Assembly (NCBI RefSeq): GCF_002157625.1
Contig: NZ_BDMM01000001.1
Span: 310,001-374,000, forward strand
Reading direction: 5' to 3'
Source: Brevundimonas sp. SH203
Lineage (GTDB): Bacteria; Pseudomonadota; Alphaproteobacteria; Caulobacterales; Caulobacteraceae
Length of the DNA stretch: 64,000 nucleotides
Part shown: positions 28,959 to 39,284 of the stretch, piece by piece
How the letters are laid out: every line of letters starts with the position of its first letter
Position numbering within the stretch: position 1 is the first letter of the stretch
The notes under the pieces: model-generated
Database searches by the model: none
What the model saw: the letters and a program-made list of their open reading frames with translations, nothing else
Told to the model about the DNA's origin: nothing
Program-made: the position numbers and the translations under genes

Positions 28959-31900
28959 ATGCGTATTCTGCTCGCGACCGCCGTGGCGATCGCCCCTTTG
29001 ATGGTCGCCACCGGGTCTCAAGCCGAGATCGTCATCTCGAACGCCCGCACCACGCCGATCCAGACGTCGACCGCGACCGGAACCGGCCCTGACAACATCC
29101 GCCTGGCCAGCGGCGGCAGCGTCGCGGTGACGTCGGGCGCGGCGGTGACGCTGGATTCCAGCCACTCGGTCGATCTGGACAGCGGCAGCTCCATCACCAT
29201 GGACAAGTCGGCCGACGGCTCGACCGGCATCCTTGTCAACGGCGGCAACACCGGATCGGTGACGGTCGGCGGCTCCATCACCGTCAACGACACCCAGGAA
29301 ACCGCTGACGTGAAAGACACCGACGGCGACGGCGACCTGGACGGTCCCTTCGCGACCGGAACCGGCCGCTATGGCGTGCGCGTCGTCGGCCCCTCGCCCC
29401 TCACCGGCAACGTCCTGGTCGAAAGCACCGGCGCGATCACGGTCGAGGGCAACAACTCTTATGGCCTGGCCGTCGAGACGGGCCTGAACGGCAAGCTGCA
29501 GAGCCTGGGCACGATCCGCGTGACCGGCGACAATACGGCGGGCATCCGCACGACCGGGCCGATCTCCGGCAACGTCGATCTGGCCGGCACGATCTCGGCC
29601 CTGGGCGCCAATGCGACCGGCGTCTCCATCGAGGGCGACGTGGGCGGCGCGCTGAAGATCCATTCCTCGGTCGTCGCCACCGGCTATCGCTACACCACCC
29701 CGCCGCCGGCCCGGCCGGCGACCGGCACCTTCGACAACGCCACCACCCTGTTCCTCGATGAACTGGACGCCGACGACCTGCTGCAGGGCGGACCGGCGGT
29801 TCGCGTCGCCGGCAATGTCGCGGGCGGCGTCCTGCTCGACAAGGCGCTGGCCTATTCCGCCGCCGGCATCGACGGCGACGACAACAACAATGGCGTCAAG
29901 AACGGCGACGAGGACGACGACGGCGACGGCATCAAGAACCGCGACGATCCCGACCGCAACGGCAACGGCATCCCCGACGCCAGCGAGACGACCGCTTCCA
30001 TCACGTCGCTGGGCGGCGCCCCGGCCCTGCTTGTGGGCTCGACCAGCCGCGCGGTGACGCTGGGCGCGGTCGGCACGGGCGATGCGGCCTATGGCCTGAT
30101 CAATCGCGGCTCCATCACGGCGTCCGGCCTGTATTCGGGCGTCGAGGCGCGCGCCGTCCAGCTGGGCGTCACAGGCGGTCAGGCCGTCAACGTCGTCGGC
30201 GGTGTGCGGAACGAAGGCGGCGTGTCCTCGACCGCCTTGGACGCCAACGCCACCGGCCTGTGGATCGGCTCGGGCGTGACCGCCCCCGCCATCGTCAACA
30301 CGGGCGCCATCCAGGCCGTCGCCTCCGGCAAGCAGACCCAGAACGCGACCGGCATCCTGATCGGCGCCGGCGCCAATGTCGGCTCCCTGACCAACACGGG
30401 CAACCTCGTCGCCTCCTTCGGCGGCAATCAGGGTTCGGCCGTGGTCATCCACGACCAGTCGGGCACGCTGAGCCAGCTGAGCAACGCCGGCTCCATCATC
30501 GGCTCCCTGTCCCCCAATGCGACCGACACCAATCCGGTGACGGGCACGGTCACGGCCATCGACCTGTCGGCCAACACCTCGGGCGTCACTCTGCGCCAGT
30601 ACGGCATCCCGGCCGCCGCCGGCAGCACAGCTGTCGACACCGACAAGGACGGGGTGCCGGACGCCAACGAACCGGCCATCGTCGGCGCGATCAAGCTGGG
30701 CTCGGGCGCCGACACGCTCAACATCGAAAACGGCGTCGTCAACGGCGACATCGATTTCGGCGCCGGGGCGGACAAGCTGAACATCAGCGGCGGCGCCGTG
30801 GTGACGGGCGCGATCAAGAACGCCGACAACCTGCTGGACATCAATATCGGCAAAGGCACGCTGAACGCGACCCAGACCGGCGCCGTGGGCATCTCCAGCC
30901 TGAACGTCGGCTCGGAAGGGTCGCTACTGGTCAATCTGGACCCGGCCAACAACCGCGCCGGCGGCTTCAACGTCAGCGGCAATGCGACCCTGGCCACCGG
31001 CTCTACGCTGGGCGTGCGCTTCTCCTCGCTGCTGGACGGACCCAAGCGGTTCGACGTCATCACCGCCGGCTCGCTGAACGTCGGCCAGATCAACCAGAGC
31101 CAGCTGACCGACAATTCGCCCTACCTCTATGTGGTCGAGGCCGGGGTTAATCAGTCGGCCAACACCCTCTATGTCGACGCGCGCCGCCGCACGGCCGTCG
31201 AGGCCAGCCTGATCCCGGTCGAGGCCTCGGCCTATGACGCCGTCTATGCCGCGCTAGGCTCCAATGAGACGGTGCGCAACCTGTTCCTGTCGCAGACGAA
31301 CCGCGACGGCTTCATCAACGCCTATGAGCAGATGCTGCCCGACCACTCGGGCGGTCCCCTGATGTCGTTGTCGGCCGGCGTCGACGCCGTGACCCGCGCC
31401 TTGACCGGCCGCAACGCCGTCGCCGCCCCCGGCGAAACCAGCGCCTGGGTGCAGGAGATCAACTTCTACGCCGACAAGGACAAGACCGATTCCTACGGCT
31501 TCCGCTCCGAAGGCTTCGGCGTCGCGGGCGGCGTGGAAAAGGGCACGGGTCTGGGCGCGCTCGGCATCTCGGCCGCCTTCACCTCCTCGGACATCAAGGA
31601 CCCCGAGGCCGAGGCCGAAGAAGTCCTGTCCGCCAACCTGCTGGAGCTGGGCCTCTACTGGCGCGCTCAGGGCCAGTACTGGACGACCTGGGCCCGCGCG
31701 GCCGGCGGCTACGCCAGCTTCAGCGCTGACCGCTCGCTGGTCGCCAGCGGTGTCTATCTGAACAACAAGTCCGACTGGCACGGCTGGACCGCCGCCGTCG
31801 CGGGCGGCGCTTCCTACGAGCGCAACTTCGGACGCCTGAACATCCGCCCGGAAATTTACGGCGAATATTTCAGCCTGTCGGAAGGCTCGCGCAGCGAAAA

Positions 31901-32258
31901 GGGCGGCGGCGACGGCTTCGACCTGAACATCGATTCGCGCGACGGCCACATCTTCTCGGCCGTGGCGGCGATGAACGTCGGTTACGGCTTCGGCCGCAAC
32001 GGCTGGATTCGCCCGGAACTGCGCGTCGGCTATCGCCAGAACATCTCGGTGGACGCCGGCAAGACCATCGCCCGCTTCGCCAGCGGCGGTCAGGACTTCA
32101 CCCTGTCGCCGGCCGGCATCGAGGGCGGCGGGCCGATCTTGGGCTTCCGCCTGAACTTCGGCAACGAGCTGGGCATGCTGTCGTTGACCGGCGACGCGGA
32201 GCTGCTGGAGGATTACGTCCGCTACTCCCTACTGCTTAGGGCCAGCTTCCGCTTCTGA
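28959..32258 (+). CDS. Autotransporter with thrombospondin type 3-like Asp-rich repeats
   Basis: A 1099-aa type V secreted protein. The signal peptide MRILLATAVAIAPLMVATGS ends near residue 22. The passenger is made of short G/N/T/V-rich beta-helix-like repeats (for example SITVNDT, NTGAIQAV, SLTNTGNLVASFG). Its C-terminal 270-280 residues form the beta-barrel, ending in LLLRASFRF with terminal Phe. Three insertions look like calcium-binding TSP3 loops: DTDGDGDLDG (about residue 119), a longer Asp/Asn-rich stretch (about 303-344) and DTDKDGVPDANE (about 560). Upstream in-frame codons exist (to 28659), but only the ATG at 28959 gives a signal peptide. Confidence 0.88.
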   Translation: MRILLATAVAIAPLMVATGSQAEIVISNARTTPIQTSTATGTGPDNIRLASGGSVAVTSGAAVTLDSSHSVDLDSGSSITMDKSADGSTGILVNGGNTGSVTVGGSITVNDTQETADVKDTDGDGDLDGPFATGTGRYGVRVVGPSPLTGNVLVESTGAITVEGNNSYGLAVETGLNGKLQSLGTIRVTGDNTAGIRTTGPISGNVDLAGTISALGANATGVSIEGDVGGALKIHSSVVATGYRYTTPPPARPATGTFDNATTLFLDELDADDLLQGGPAVRVAGNVAGGVLLDKALAYSAAGIDGDDNNNGVKNGDEDDDGDGIKNRDDPDRNGNGIPDASETTASITSLGGAPALLVGSTSRAVTLGAVGTGDAAYGLINRGSITASGLYSGVEARAVQLGVTGGQAVNVVGGVRNEGGVSSTALDANATGLWIGSGVTAPAIVNTGAIQAVASGKQTQNATGILIGAGANVGSLTNTGNLVASFGGNQGSAVVIHDQSGTLSQLSNAGSIIGSLSPNATDTNPVTGTVTAIDLSANTSGVTLRQYGIPAAAGSTAVDTDKDGVPDANEPAIVGAIKLGSGADTLNIENGVVNGDIDFGAGADKLNISGGAVVTGAIKNADNLLDINIGKGTLNATQTGAVGISSLNVGSEGSLLVNLDPANNRAGGFNVSGNATLATGSTLGVRFSSLLDGPKRFDVITAGSLNVGQINQSQLTDNSPYLYVVEAGVNQSANTLYVDARRRTAVEASLIPVEASAYDAVYAALGSNETVRNLFLSQTNRDGFINAYEQMLPDHSGGPLMSLSAGVDAVTRALTGRNAVAAPGETSAWVQEINFYADKDKTDSYGFRSEGFGVAGGVEKGTGLGALGISAAFTSSDIKDPEAEAEEVLSANLLELGLYWRAQGQYWTTWARAAGGYASFSADRSLVASGVYLNNKSDWHGWTAAVAGGASYERNFGRLNIRPEIYGEYFSLSEGSRSEKGGGDGFDLNIDSRDGHIFSAVAAMNVGYGFGRNGWIRPELRVGYRQNISVDAGKTIARFASGGQDFTLSPAGIEGGGPILGFRLNFGNELGMLSLTGDAELLEDYVRYSLLLRASFRF

Positions 32259-32281
32259 TCGAAACAAACCCTGAAAACACG

Positions 32282-32316
32282 AAAGGCCGCCGGAGCGATC
32301 CGGCGGCCTTTTGTTA
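32282..32316 (+). terminator. Intrinsic terminator after the autotransporter gene
   Basis: A perfect 12-bp stem AAAGGCCGCCGG / CCGGCGGCCTTT with a 6-nt loop, followed by TGTTAT. It lies 24 bp after the stop codon and directly abuts the 3' end of the convergent tRNA-Val. Confidence 0.85.
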
Positions 32317-32393
32317 TGGTAGGCGGCGACGGGTTCGAACCGCCGACCCTCTCGGTGTAAGCGAGATGCTCTGACCAGCTGAGCTAGCCGCCC
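32317..32393 (-). tRNA. tRNA-Val (UAC)
   Basis: A 77-nt cloverleaf on the minus strand with encoded CCA. The anticodon TAC is in loop CTTACAC. The acceptor GGGCGGC pairs with GCCGCCT, so the first pair is a G-U wobble. The T-arm has GGTTCGAACC. It lies 33 bp downstream of hupB on the same strand and may be cotranscribed with it. Confidence 0.95.
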
Positions 32394-32403
32394 TCAAATC
32401 GGA

Positions 32404-32421
32404 GACGGGCTTATGCCCGTC
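32404..32421 (-). other. Hairpin between hupB and tRNA-Val
   Basis: GACGGGC-TTAT-GCCCGTC is a perfect 7-bp stem without a U-tract. It may be a weak terminator or an RNA-processing site separating hupB mRNA from the tRNA. Confidence 0.5.
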
Positions 32422-32426
32422 CCGCC

Positions 32427-32702
32427 TCAACCGTTCAAGGCGCTTTTCAAGCCTTCGCCGGGGCGAAAGCGCGCGGTGCGCGAGGCCGGGCGGGCCACGG
32501 CGGCGCCGGTCTGGGGATTGCGGGCCACGCCGGCCTTGCGATCCACGGCGACGAAGCTGCCGAAGCCGATCAGCTTGACGTCCTGGCCCTTGGTCAGGGC
32601 CTCGGCGACGCCGTCGGTGAAGGCCTCAAGAGCCGATTTCGCCTGGTCGCGGCTGATATTCGCCGCCGTGGCCATGCGGCCGATCAGTTCTGCCTTGGTC
32701 AT
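32427..32702 (-). CDS. hupB: HU family DNA-binding protein
   Basis: A 91-aa histone-like nucleoid protein. MTKAELIGRMATAANISRDQ and GFGSFVAVDRKAGVARNPQT are the HU hallmarks; the DNA-binding arm is the segment around ARNPQTGAAV. A GGGAGG ribosome site is 6 nt upstream of the ATG at 32702. It lies immediately after lon, an order shared by many alpha- and gammaproteobacteria. The lon terminator separates the two genes. Confidence 0.95.
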   Translation of the reverse strand: MTKAELIGRMATAANISRDQAKSALEAFTDGVAEALTKGQDVKLIGFGSFVAVDRKAGVARNPQTGAAVARPASRTARFRPGEGLKSALNG

Positions 32703-32747
32703 TGTCGCCTCCCAGCCGAATCACTAAAGGTCAGATCGGCGGTTGCG

Positions 32748-32786
32748 TCAAAAGCGAAACGCCGCCGGAGCGTGTCTCCGGCGGCG
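32748..32786 (-). terminator. Intrinsic terminator of lon
   Basis: On the minus strand, an 11-bp stem CGCCGCCGGAG / CTCCGGCGGCG with a 5-nt loop is followed by TTTCGCTTTT. It lies 20 bp after the lon stop and about 60 bp before the hupB start. Confidence 0.85.
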
Positions 32787-32805
32787 TCCTGACTTCAACC
32801 GGGCG

Positions 32806-35202
<2,397 letters not shown>

Positions 35203-35313
35203 GATGCACATACTCCCGGGCCATTGCGTATCTCCGGCCCGCCGCCACGGTCGCCCGGACAACAGGCCCGGACAGCGCGTGACGACCCGTCGATTCCGAC
35301 GGCGTTCGGATGA

Positions 35314-35343
35314 GTATGTGGTTTGAAAGACCCGCGGTTCAAG
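35314..35343 (-). promoter_or_regulatory. Sigma-32 (RpoH)-type promoter of lon
   Basis: On the minus strand CTTGAA (35343-35338), a 16-nt spacer and CCACATAC (35321-35314) resemble the alphaproteobacterial RpoH consensus (CTTGAA / CCCCATNT type). Heat control of lon is expected from established knowledge. Confidence 0.65.
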
Positions 35344-35891
35344 CGTGGCGGGCGAACGGCCCACATCTGCGTGGTCGCAAGGGTGCGTTCGGGAGCGGAC
35401 AGAGGTGATCGGCCTCGCGCTTTCGCAGCGAAGTCATGGAGGGCTGGGCGGAGCGCCGGGCCTTCGCCCGGAGTATGATTAGAGATTACCGTTTCGACGA
35501 AGGTGTTGACGCTCCGCGCGGAAGGTTGGCCTGCAAGCTCGGGGCGTCGAGCGGTGGCGGTCTTATCGCCTAACCCCATAAGCCTGCGACGGGTCGGCAG
35601 GGTCTGCGAAACCCCGTCCCGAGTGCGATCGAGTATCCCCCTCGACCCTCCGACGGCGCTCCATGAGTCGCCGCCGGCGCGATGGAGTTTCACCACCGCT
35701 CCCGTTCCCTCCGCTCTCGCCGCCGCAAGGTCGCAGGCCAGGCGAGCCCTCCATGCGACGAGACGGGGCTAGAATACGCGCGTTTCGGAGGGGGGATGGG
35801 AGATGGGGTACATAATTCGCCAAGCGGCTGGATTCGCTGGGAAACCACCAGCGTCATTGCGATGGCTAGGCGTAATGCACGCCCTCCAGAC
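35344..35891. other. Long intergenic region between lon and clpX without a recognised gene
   Basis: Most of the roughly 955 bp between lon and clpX has no supported gene. Short open frames exist on both strands, but none has a ribosome site or protein-like composition. Base composition is more mixed than in neighbouring genes. The right part holds the family A repeat and the clpX terminator. Confidence 0.5.
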
Positions 35892-36029
35892 CCGTCATCC
35901 TCGGCCTTGTGCCGAGGCCCCACGGTAAGGCAGGTGCGAAAGTTGGAGACGGCGCACAACAGTTCTTGCGCCCGCCCTTTGACCGCGCGGCGGACGGGTG
36001 GGGGCTCGGCACAAGGCCGAGGATGACGG
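35892..36029. repeat. REPIN-like inverted repeat element, family A (about 138 bp)
   Basis: A left arm with GTCATCCTCGGCCTTGTG (35894 on) and a right arm ending in GCCGAGGATGAC (to 36027) are perfect reverse complements over 23 bp, and continue with one mismatch outside that. Each arm also folds on itself (CTCGGC-CTTGT-GCCGAG). The interior of about 85 bp has no ORF. The arrangement matches the other such elements in this window. Confidence 0.75.
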
Positions 36030-36102
36030 AATGGAAAGCGAGGATGACTGAGTGGAAGGAAAACGAAGCGCTGTGCGGTTTCGAGTTCCCCTCCACCGCA
36101 CG

Positions 36103-36133
36103 AAAAAGGCCGGGGAAGTCGCCCTCCCCGGCC
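36103..36133 (-). terminator. Intrinsic terminator of clpX
   Basis: On the minus strand a 9-bp GC-rich stem (GGCCGGGGA / TCCCCGGCC) is followed by TTTTT. It lies 26 bp after the clpX stop. Confidence 0.85.
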
Positions 36134-36158
36134 CTCGTTCTTCGGTTTTCAGGCTCGA

Positions 36159-37427
36159 TCAGGCGGCGCCGTCGGCCTTTTTCTTCGAGGCTTCCGAATA
36201 GATCAGCAGGGGCTGGGCCTTGCCGTCGATGACTTCGGCGTTGACCACGACCTCTTCGACGCCTTCGAAGGTCGGCAGTTCGAACATGGTCTCCAGCAGG
36301 ATGCCTTCCAGGATCGAACGCAGGCCGCGCGCGCCGGTCTTGCGGGTGATGGCCTTCTTGGCCACGGCGGTCAGGGCGTCGTCGGTGAAGGTCAGTTCGA
36401 CATTCTCCATCTCGAACAGACGCTTGTACTGTTTGACCAAGGCGTTCTTCGGCTCGGTCAGGATCGTGACCAGGGCCGCCTCGTCCAGATCCTCCAGCGT
36501 CGCCAGAACCGGCAGACGGCCGATGAACTCGGGGATCAGGCCAAACCGCATCAGGTCGTCCGGCTCGACGCCCTTCAGGATGTCGCCGGTGCGACGCTCG
36601 TCGATTTCCTTGACCTGGGCGCCGAAGCCGATGGAAGCCCCCGCGCCGCGCGCCGAAATCACCTTCTCAAGGCCGGCGAAGGCGCCGCCGACGATGAACA
36701 GGATGTTGGCGGTGTCGACCTGCAGGAACTCCTGCTGCGGATGCTTGCGCCCGCCCTGCGGCGGCACGGAGGCGACGGTGCCTTCCATGATCTTCAGCAG
36801 GGCCTGCTGCACGCCCTCGCCCGACACGTCGCGGGTGATCGAGGGATTGTCGGACTTGCGCGAAATCTTGTCGATCTCGTCGATATAGACGATGCCGCGC
36901 TGGGCCCGTTCGACGTTGTAGTCGGACGCCTGAAGCAGCTTCAGGATGATGTTCTCGACGTCCTCGCCCACATAACCGGCTTCGGTCAGGGTGGTGGCGT
37001 CGGCCATGGTGAAGGGCACGTCGATGATGCGCGCCAGCGTCTGGGCCAACAGCGTCTTGCCCGAGCCGGTCGGCCCGATCAGCATGATGTTCGACTTGGC
37101 CAGTTCGACGTCGTTGTTCTTCGTCGCGTGGTTCAGGCGCTTGTAGTGATTGTGAACCGCGACCGACAACACCTTCTTGGCGTGGGCCTGGCCGATGACA
37201 TAGTCATCCAGCACGTCGCGGATTTCCTTGGGCGAAGGCACGCCGTCGGTCGTCTTCTTGAAGCCGATCTTGTGCTCTTCGCGGATGATGTCCATGCACA
37301 GTTCGACGCATTCGTCGCAGATGAACACGGTCGGGCCCGCGATCAGTTTGCGGACCTCGTGCTGGCTCTTTCCGCAGAACGAGCAGTACAGGGTGCTTTT
37401 GGCGTCGGAACCGGCTGCTTTGGTCAT
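36159..37427 (-). CDS. clpX: ATP-dependent Clp protease ATP-binding subunit ClpX
   Basis: An AAA+ unfoldase that feeds ClpP; in Caulobacter it is essential for CtrA degradation. It is 422 aa. The zinc-binding domain has Cys15, Cys18, Cys37 and Cys40 (YCSFCGKS ... [10 protein letters not shown]). Walker A is [15 protein letters not shown], Walker [12 protein letters not shown], and sensor 2 lies in [13 protein letters not shown]. An AAGGG ribosome site is 3 nt before the ATG. clpP is about 4.3 kb away instead of adjacent. Confidence 0.97.
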   Translation of the reverse strand: MTKAAGSDAKSTLYCSFCGKSQHEVRKLIAGPTVFICDECVELCMDIIREEHKIGFKKTTDGVPSPKEIRDVLDDYVIGQAHAKKVLSVAVHNHYKRLNHATKNNDVELAKSNIMLIGPTGSGKTLLAQTLARIIDVPFTMADATTLTEAGYVGEDVENIILKLLQASDYNVERAQRGIVYIDEIDKISRKSDNPSITRDVSGEGVQQALLKIMEGTVASVPPQGGRKHPQQEFLQVDTANILFIVGGAFAGLEKVISARGAGASIGFGAQVKEIDERRTGDILKGVEPDDLMRFGLIPEFIGRLPVLATLEDLDEAALVTILTEPKNALVKQYKRLFEMENVELTFTDDALTAVAKKAITRKTGARGLRSILEGILLETMFELPTFEGVEEVVVNAEVIDGKAQPLLIYSEASKKKADGAA

Positions 37428-37621
37428 AGACCCTTATCTCACTCCCGCGGTGCGGACCGAAATGGCCCGTAACGCGCTTCCCTCACGTTGATTCCAGCAG
37501 ACTGGACGCGAAGGTCTTCAAAAAATGACAATCACCCATCACACGTTCCACGACAACCCCGAAGGCGATGGGGGATTGTTGCAGTGCGTGGATGGATCAG
37601 TGTCGACGGGGATCAAGGCGA

Positions 37622-38269
37622 ATGTCTGACATGGGAAATCCGGGGCCGGAGCGCCAGTCCCCCCGCCCGGAGCAGCCGATCGTGGCCTTCGATTTCGACG
37701 GCACACTGACGATTCGCGACAGCTTCACCGAGTTCTTGCGCTGGCGCGCCGGGCCGGGGGGATGGGCGCTAGGCTTGGTCAAGCTGGCGCCCGCGCTCGC
37801 CGCCTATGCGCGCGACCGCGACCGGGGGCGGATCAAGGCGGCTTCGGTGCGCGAGTTCCTGCACGGCGTGGACCGCCCTACGCTGGAGGCGGAGGCGGCG
37901 GCGTTCGCCGATCAGATCTGGCCCCGTTTCATGCGGCCCGACGCGCTGAAGGTCTGGGACGACTGGGGGCGACGGGGCGCCCACCGCGTCATCGTGACCG
38001 CCTCGCCGGTCACAACGGTCGCCCCGTTCGCGAAACGCCTGGGCGCCGAGGCCCTGCTGGGGACCGAGTTCGTCTTCGACGCCGACGATCGGATCACCGG
38101 CGACTTCGCCGGCCCCAATTGTCGCGGCGCGGAAAAGGTGCGGCGGCTGAAGGCCGCCTATGGCGACACCATGACGCTGGCCGCCGCCTACGGCGACACC
38201 TCGGGCGACACCGAAATGCTGGCGATGGCCCAGGAGGCCGGGTTCCGGGTCTTTACGGAAAAGCCCTGA
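37622..38269 (+). CDS. cicA: HAD-family phosphatase, CicA-like
   Basis: A 215-aa HAD-IB-type hydrolase. Motif I is VAFDFDGTLTIRDSFTEFLR, motif II lies in RVIVTASPVTTVAPFAKRLG, and motifs III/IV in CRGAEKVRRLKAAYGD and AAYGDTSGDTEMLAMA. In Caulobacter, cicA lies between clpP and clpX, and its dose affects growth and shape. The same gene context here supports the name. Start ATG 37622 has AAGGCG upstream; an in-frame upstream extension to 37568 has no ribosome site. Confidence 0.8.
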   Translation: MSDMGNPGPERQSPRPEQPIVAFDFDGTLTIRDSFTEFLRWRAGPGGWALGLVKLAPALAAYARDRDRGRIKAASVREFLHGVDRPTLEAEAAAFADQIWPRFMRPDALKVWDDWGRRGAHRVIVTASPVTTVAPFAKRLGAEALLGTEFVFDADDRITGDFAGPNCRGAEKVRRLKAAYGDTMTLAAAYGDTSGDTEMLAMAQEAGFRVFTEKP

Positions 38270-38271
38270 CC

Positions 38272-38592
38272 TCAGTTGCCGTCGGCGTCGACGTCGAACA
38301 CCATCGGCTTTCCGCGCGTGGTCGGGTCCCAGCCCGCCGCCATGATGGAGGCGACGGCGGTGCGGACCGCATCCACATTGACCCGCTGCTTCTCGACGTC
38401 CGGCCGGCCGTTGGGGCGCAGCGGCGGCGGAAACTGGACGATGGCCTCGCGCTTGTAATCCAGATGGCGCAGCGACACGGCCATCCCCTCCCAGACATTG
38501 CCGCCCTTGGGCCGGGGCTGGCGACGCAGCTCCCACACATAAGCCTCGCCATCGACCTCGACCTGGCCGGTTTGATCTCGCGTGAACTGCAT
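38272..38592 (-). CDS. Conserved hypothetical protein next to cicA
   Basis: A 106-aa soluble protein starting MQFTRDQTGQVEVDGEAYVW, ending KPMVFDVDADGN, with a QPRPKGGNVWEGMAVSLRHL stretch. The 3' end converges with cicA after 2 bp. High GC and codon use match the chromosome backbone. I do not recognise a family and see no catalytic motif. It marks the last backbone gene before the low-GC island. Confidence 0.75.
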   Translation of the reverse strand: MQFTRDQTGQVEVDGEAYVWELRRQPRPKGGNVWEGMAVSLRHLDYKREAIVQFPPPLRPNGRPDVEKQRVNVDAVRTAVASIMAAGWDPTTRGKPMVFDVDADGN

Positions 38593-38613
38593 GACGGCTC
38601 CGATAGCACAAAT

Positions 38614-38647
38614 GAAAAGGGCGCGCCGCGATGGGCGCGCCCTTTTC
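38614..38647. terminator. Strong bidirectional terminator at the island boundary
   Basis: A perfect 14-bp stem GAAAAGGGCGCGCC / GGCGCGCCCTTTTC with a 6-nt loop and A/T tracts on both sides. It terminates the minus-strand island genes before the backbone gene. Composition drops to AT-richer DNA directly to its right. Confidence 0.85.
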
Positions 38648-38668
38648 GAACTGCAGTACGCCTATCCT

Positions 38669-38953
38669 TCAAACTCGAAAAACAGGCACTCCACTCTCCT
38701 CAAGCCTCTTTCCCGGGAAAAAGATTTCCAGCAAATCAATCATTCCAGAAGCAGCGAAACTTAGAGACTGAATACTGGTCGCTCCAAAAAACTCACGCTC
38801 ATATGTTTCCTCAGCCGTGAAAGTAATCTTGCAGGCCCAACAACTCATTGATGAATGAATAACAGGCTTGTGAATTCGAACCGCTACATCGCGCTCTCCC
38901 GAGATGAGAGAATCAAATTTGAAATCTAGAAAATGACCTAAAGACTCCGACAT
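38669..38953 (-). CDS. Hypothetical protein of the low-GC island
   Basis: A 94-aa protein (MSESLGHFLDFKFDSLISGE ... LEESGVPVFRV), apparently soluble and cytoplasmic, with several aromatic residues and two Cys (CWAC). ATG 38953 lies about 11 nt after GGAGG; an ATG four codons earlier overlaps that site and is less likely. It overlaps the end of the Cys-rich gene upstream by 16 bp, so the two form a coupled pair. No family recognised. AT-rich codon use indicates horizontal origin. Confidence 0.6.
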   Translation of the reverse strand: MSESLGHFLDFKFDSLISGERDVAVRIHKPVIHSSMSCWACKITFTAEETYEREFFGATSIQSLSFAASGMIDLLEIFFPGKRLEESGVPVFRV

Positions 38954-39198
38954 TGAGCTAGGCATCCTCCATATCTAGCCATATTAGCTGCATGGCATAT
39001 CGCCGCCTGAGACGTGAAACCATAGGTCGAACATTCGATTGCTTCGACCTCCATTTCCACAGTGCAGGTTTCTTCACACCACTCTCTAGTGGATTGACAA
39101 TCTTTTTCAGGGCCTGCCAACGAATTGGATGGCGTGCAAACCCCCAACAAAACAGCGATGCAGAAAATAGGCCGAATACGATTCGCTATCCGATTCAC
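38938..39198 (-). CDS. Small exported Cys-rich protein of the island
   Basis: An 86-aa protein with a signal peptide (IFCIAVLLGVCTPSNSLA, cleavage before GPEKD). The mature part of about 60 residues has seven Cys (for example EWCEETC and GGCLAQC), so it is probably disulfide-rich and periplasmic. Start GTG 39198 has an AGGGGGG site 5 nt upstream; an in-frame GTG six codons earlier is less well placed. Coupled to the following gene. Function unknown. Confidence 0.6.
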   Translation of the reverse strand: MNRIANRIRPIFCIAVLLGVCTPSNSLAGPEKDCQSTREWCEETCTVEMEVEAIECSTYGFTSQAAICHAANMARYGGCLAQCRSL

Positions 39199-39284
39199 TA
39201 CGTCCCCCCTAGACACCGATTAAGACACAACTCCAAATATCAATAAACTCGACCAAAGAGAGAATTTCAACATAGATGGTTAAG

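Noticed and set aside
35503..36232. Several short frames between lon and clpX
   Set aside because: None has a ribosome site or a plausible sequence, and several run through the inverted repeat.
37525..37629. 34-codon ORF overlapping the cicA start
   Set aside because: No proper ribosome site (AAGG is 11 nt away) and no protein-like composition; a leader peptide is possible but unsupported.
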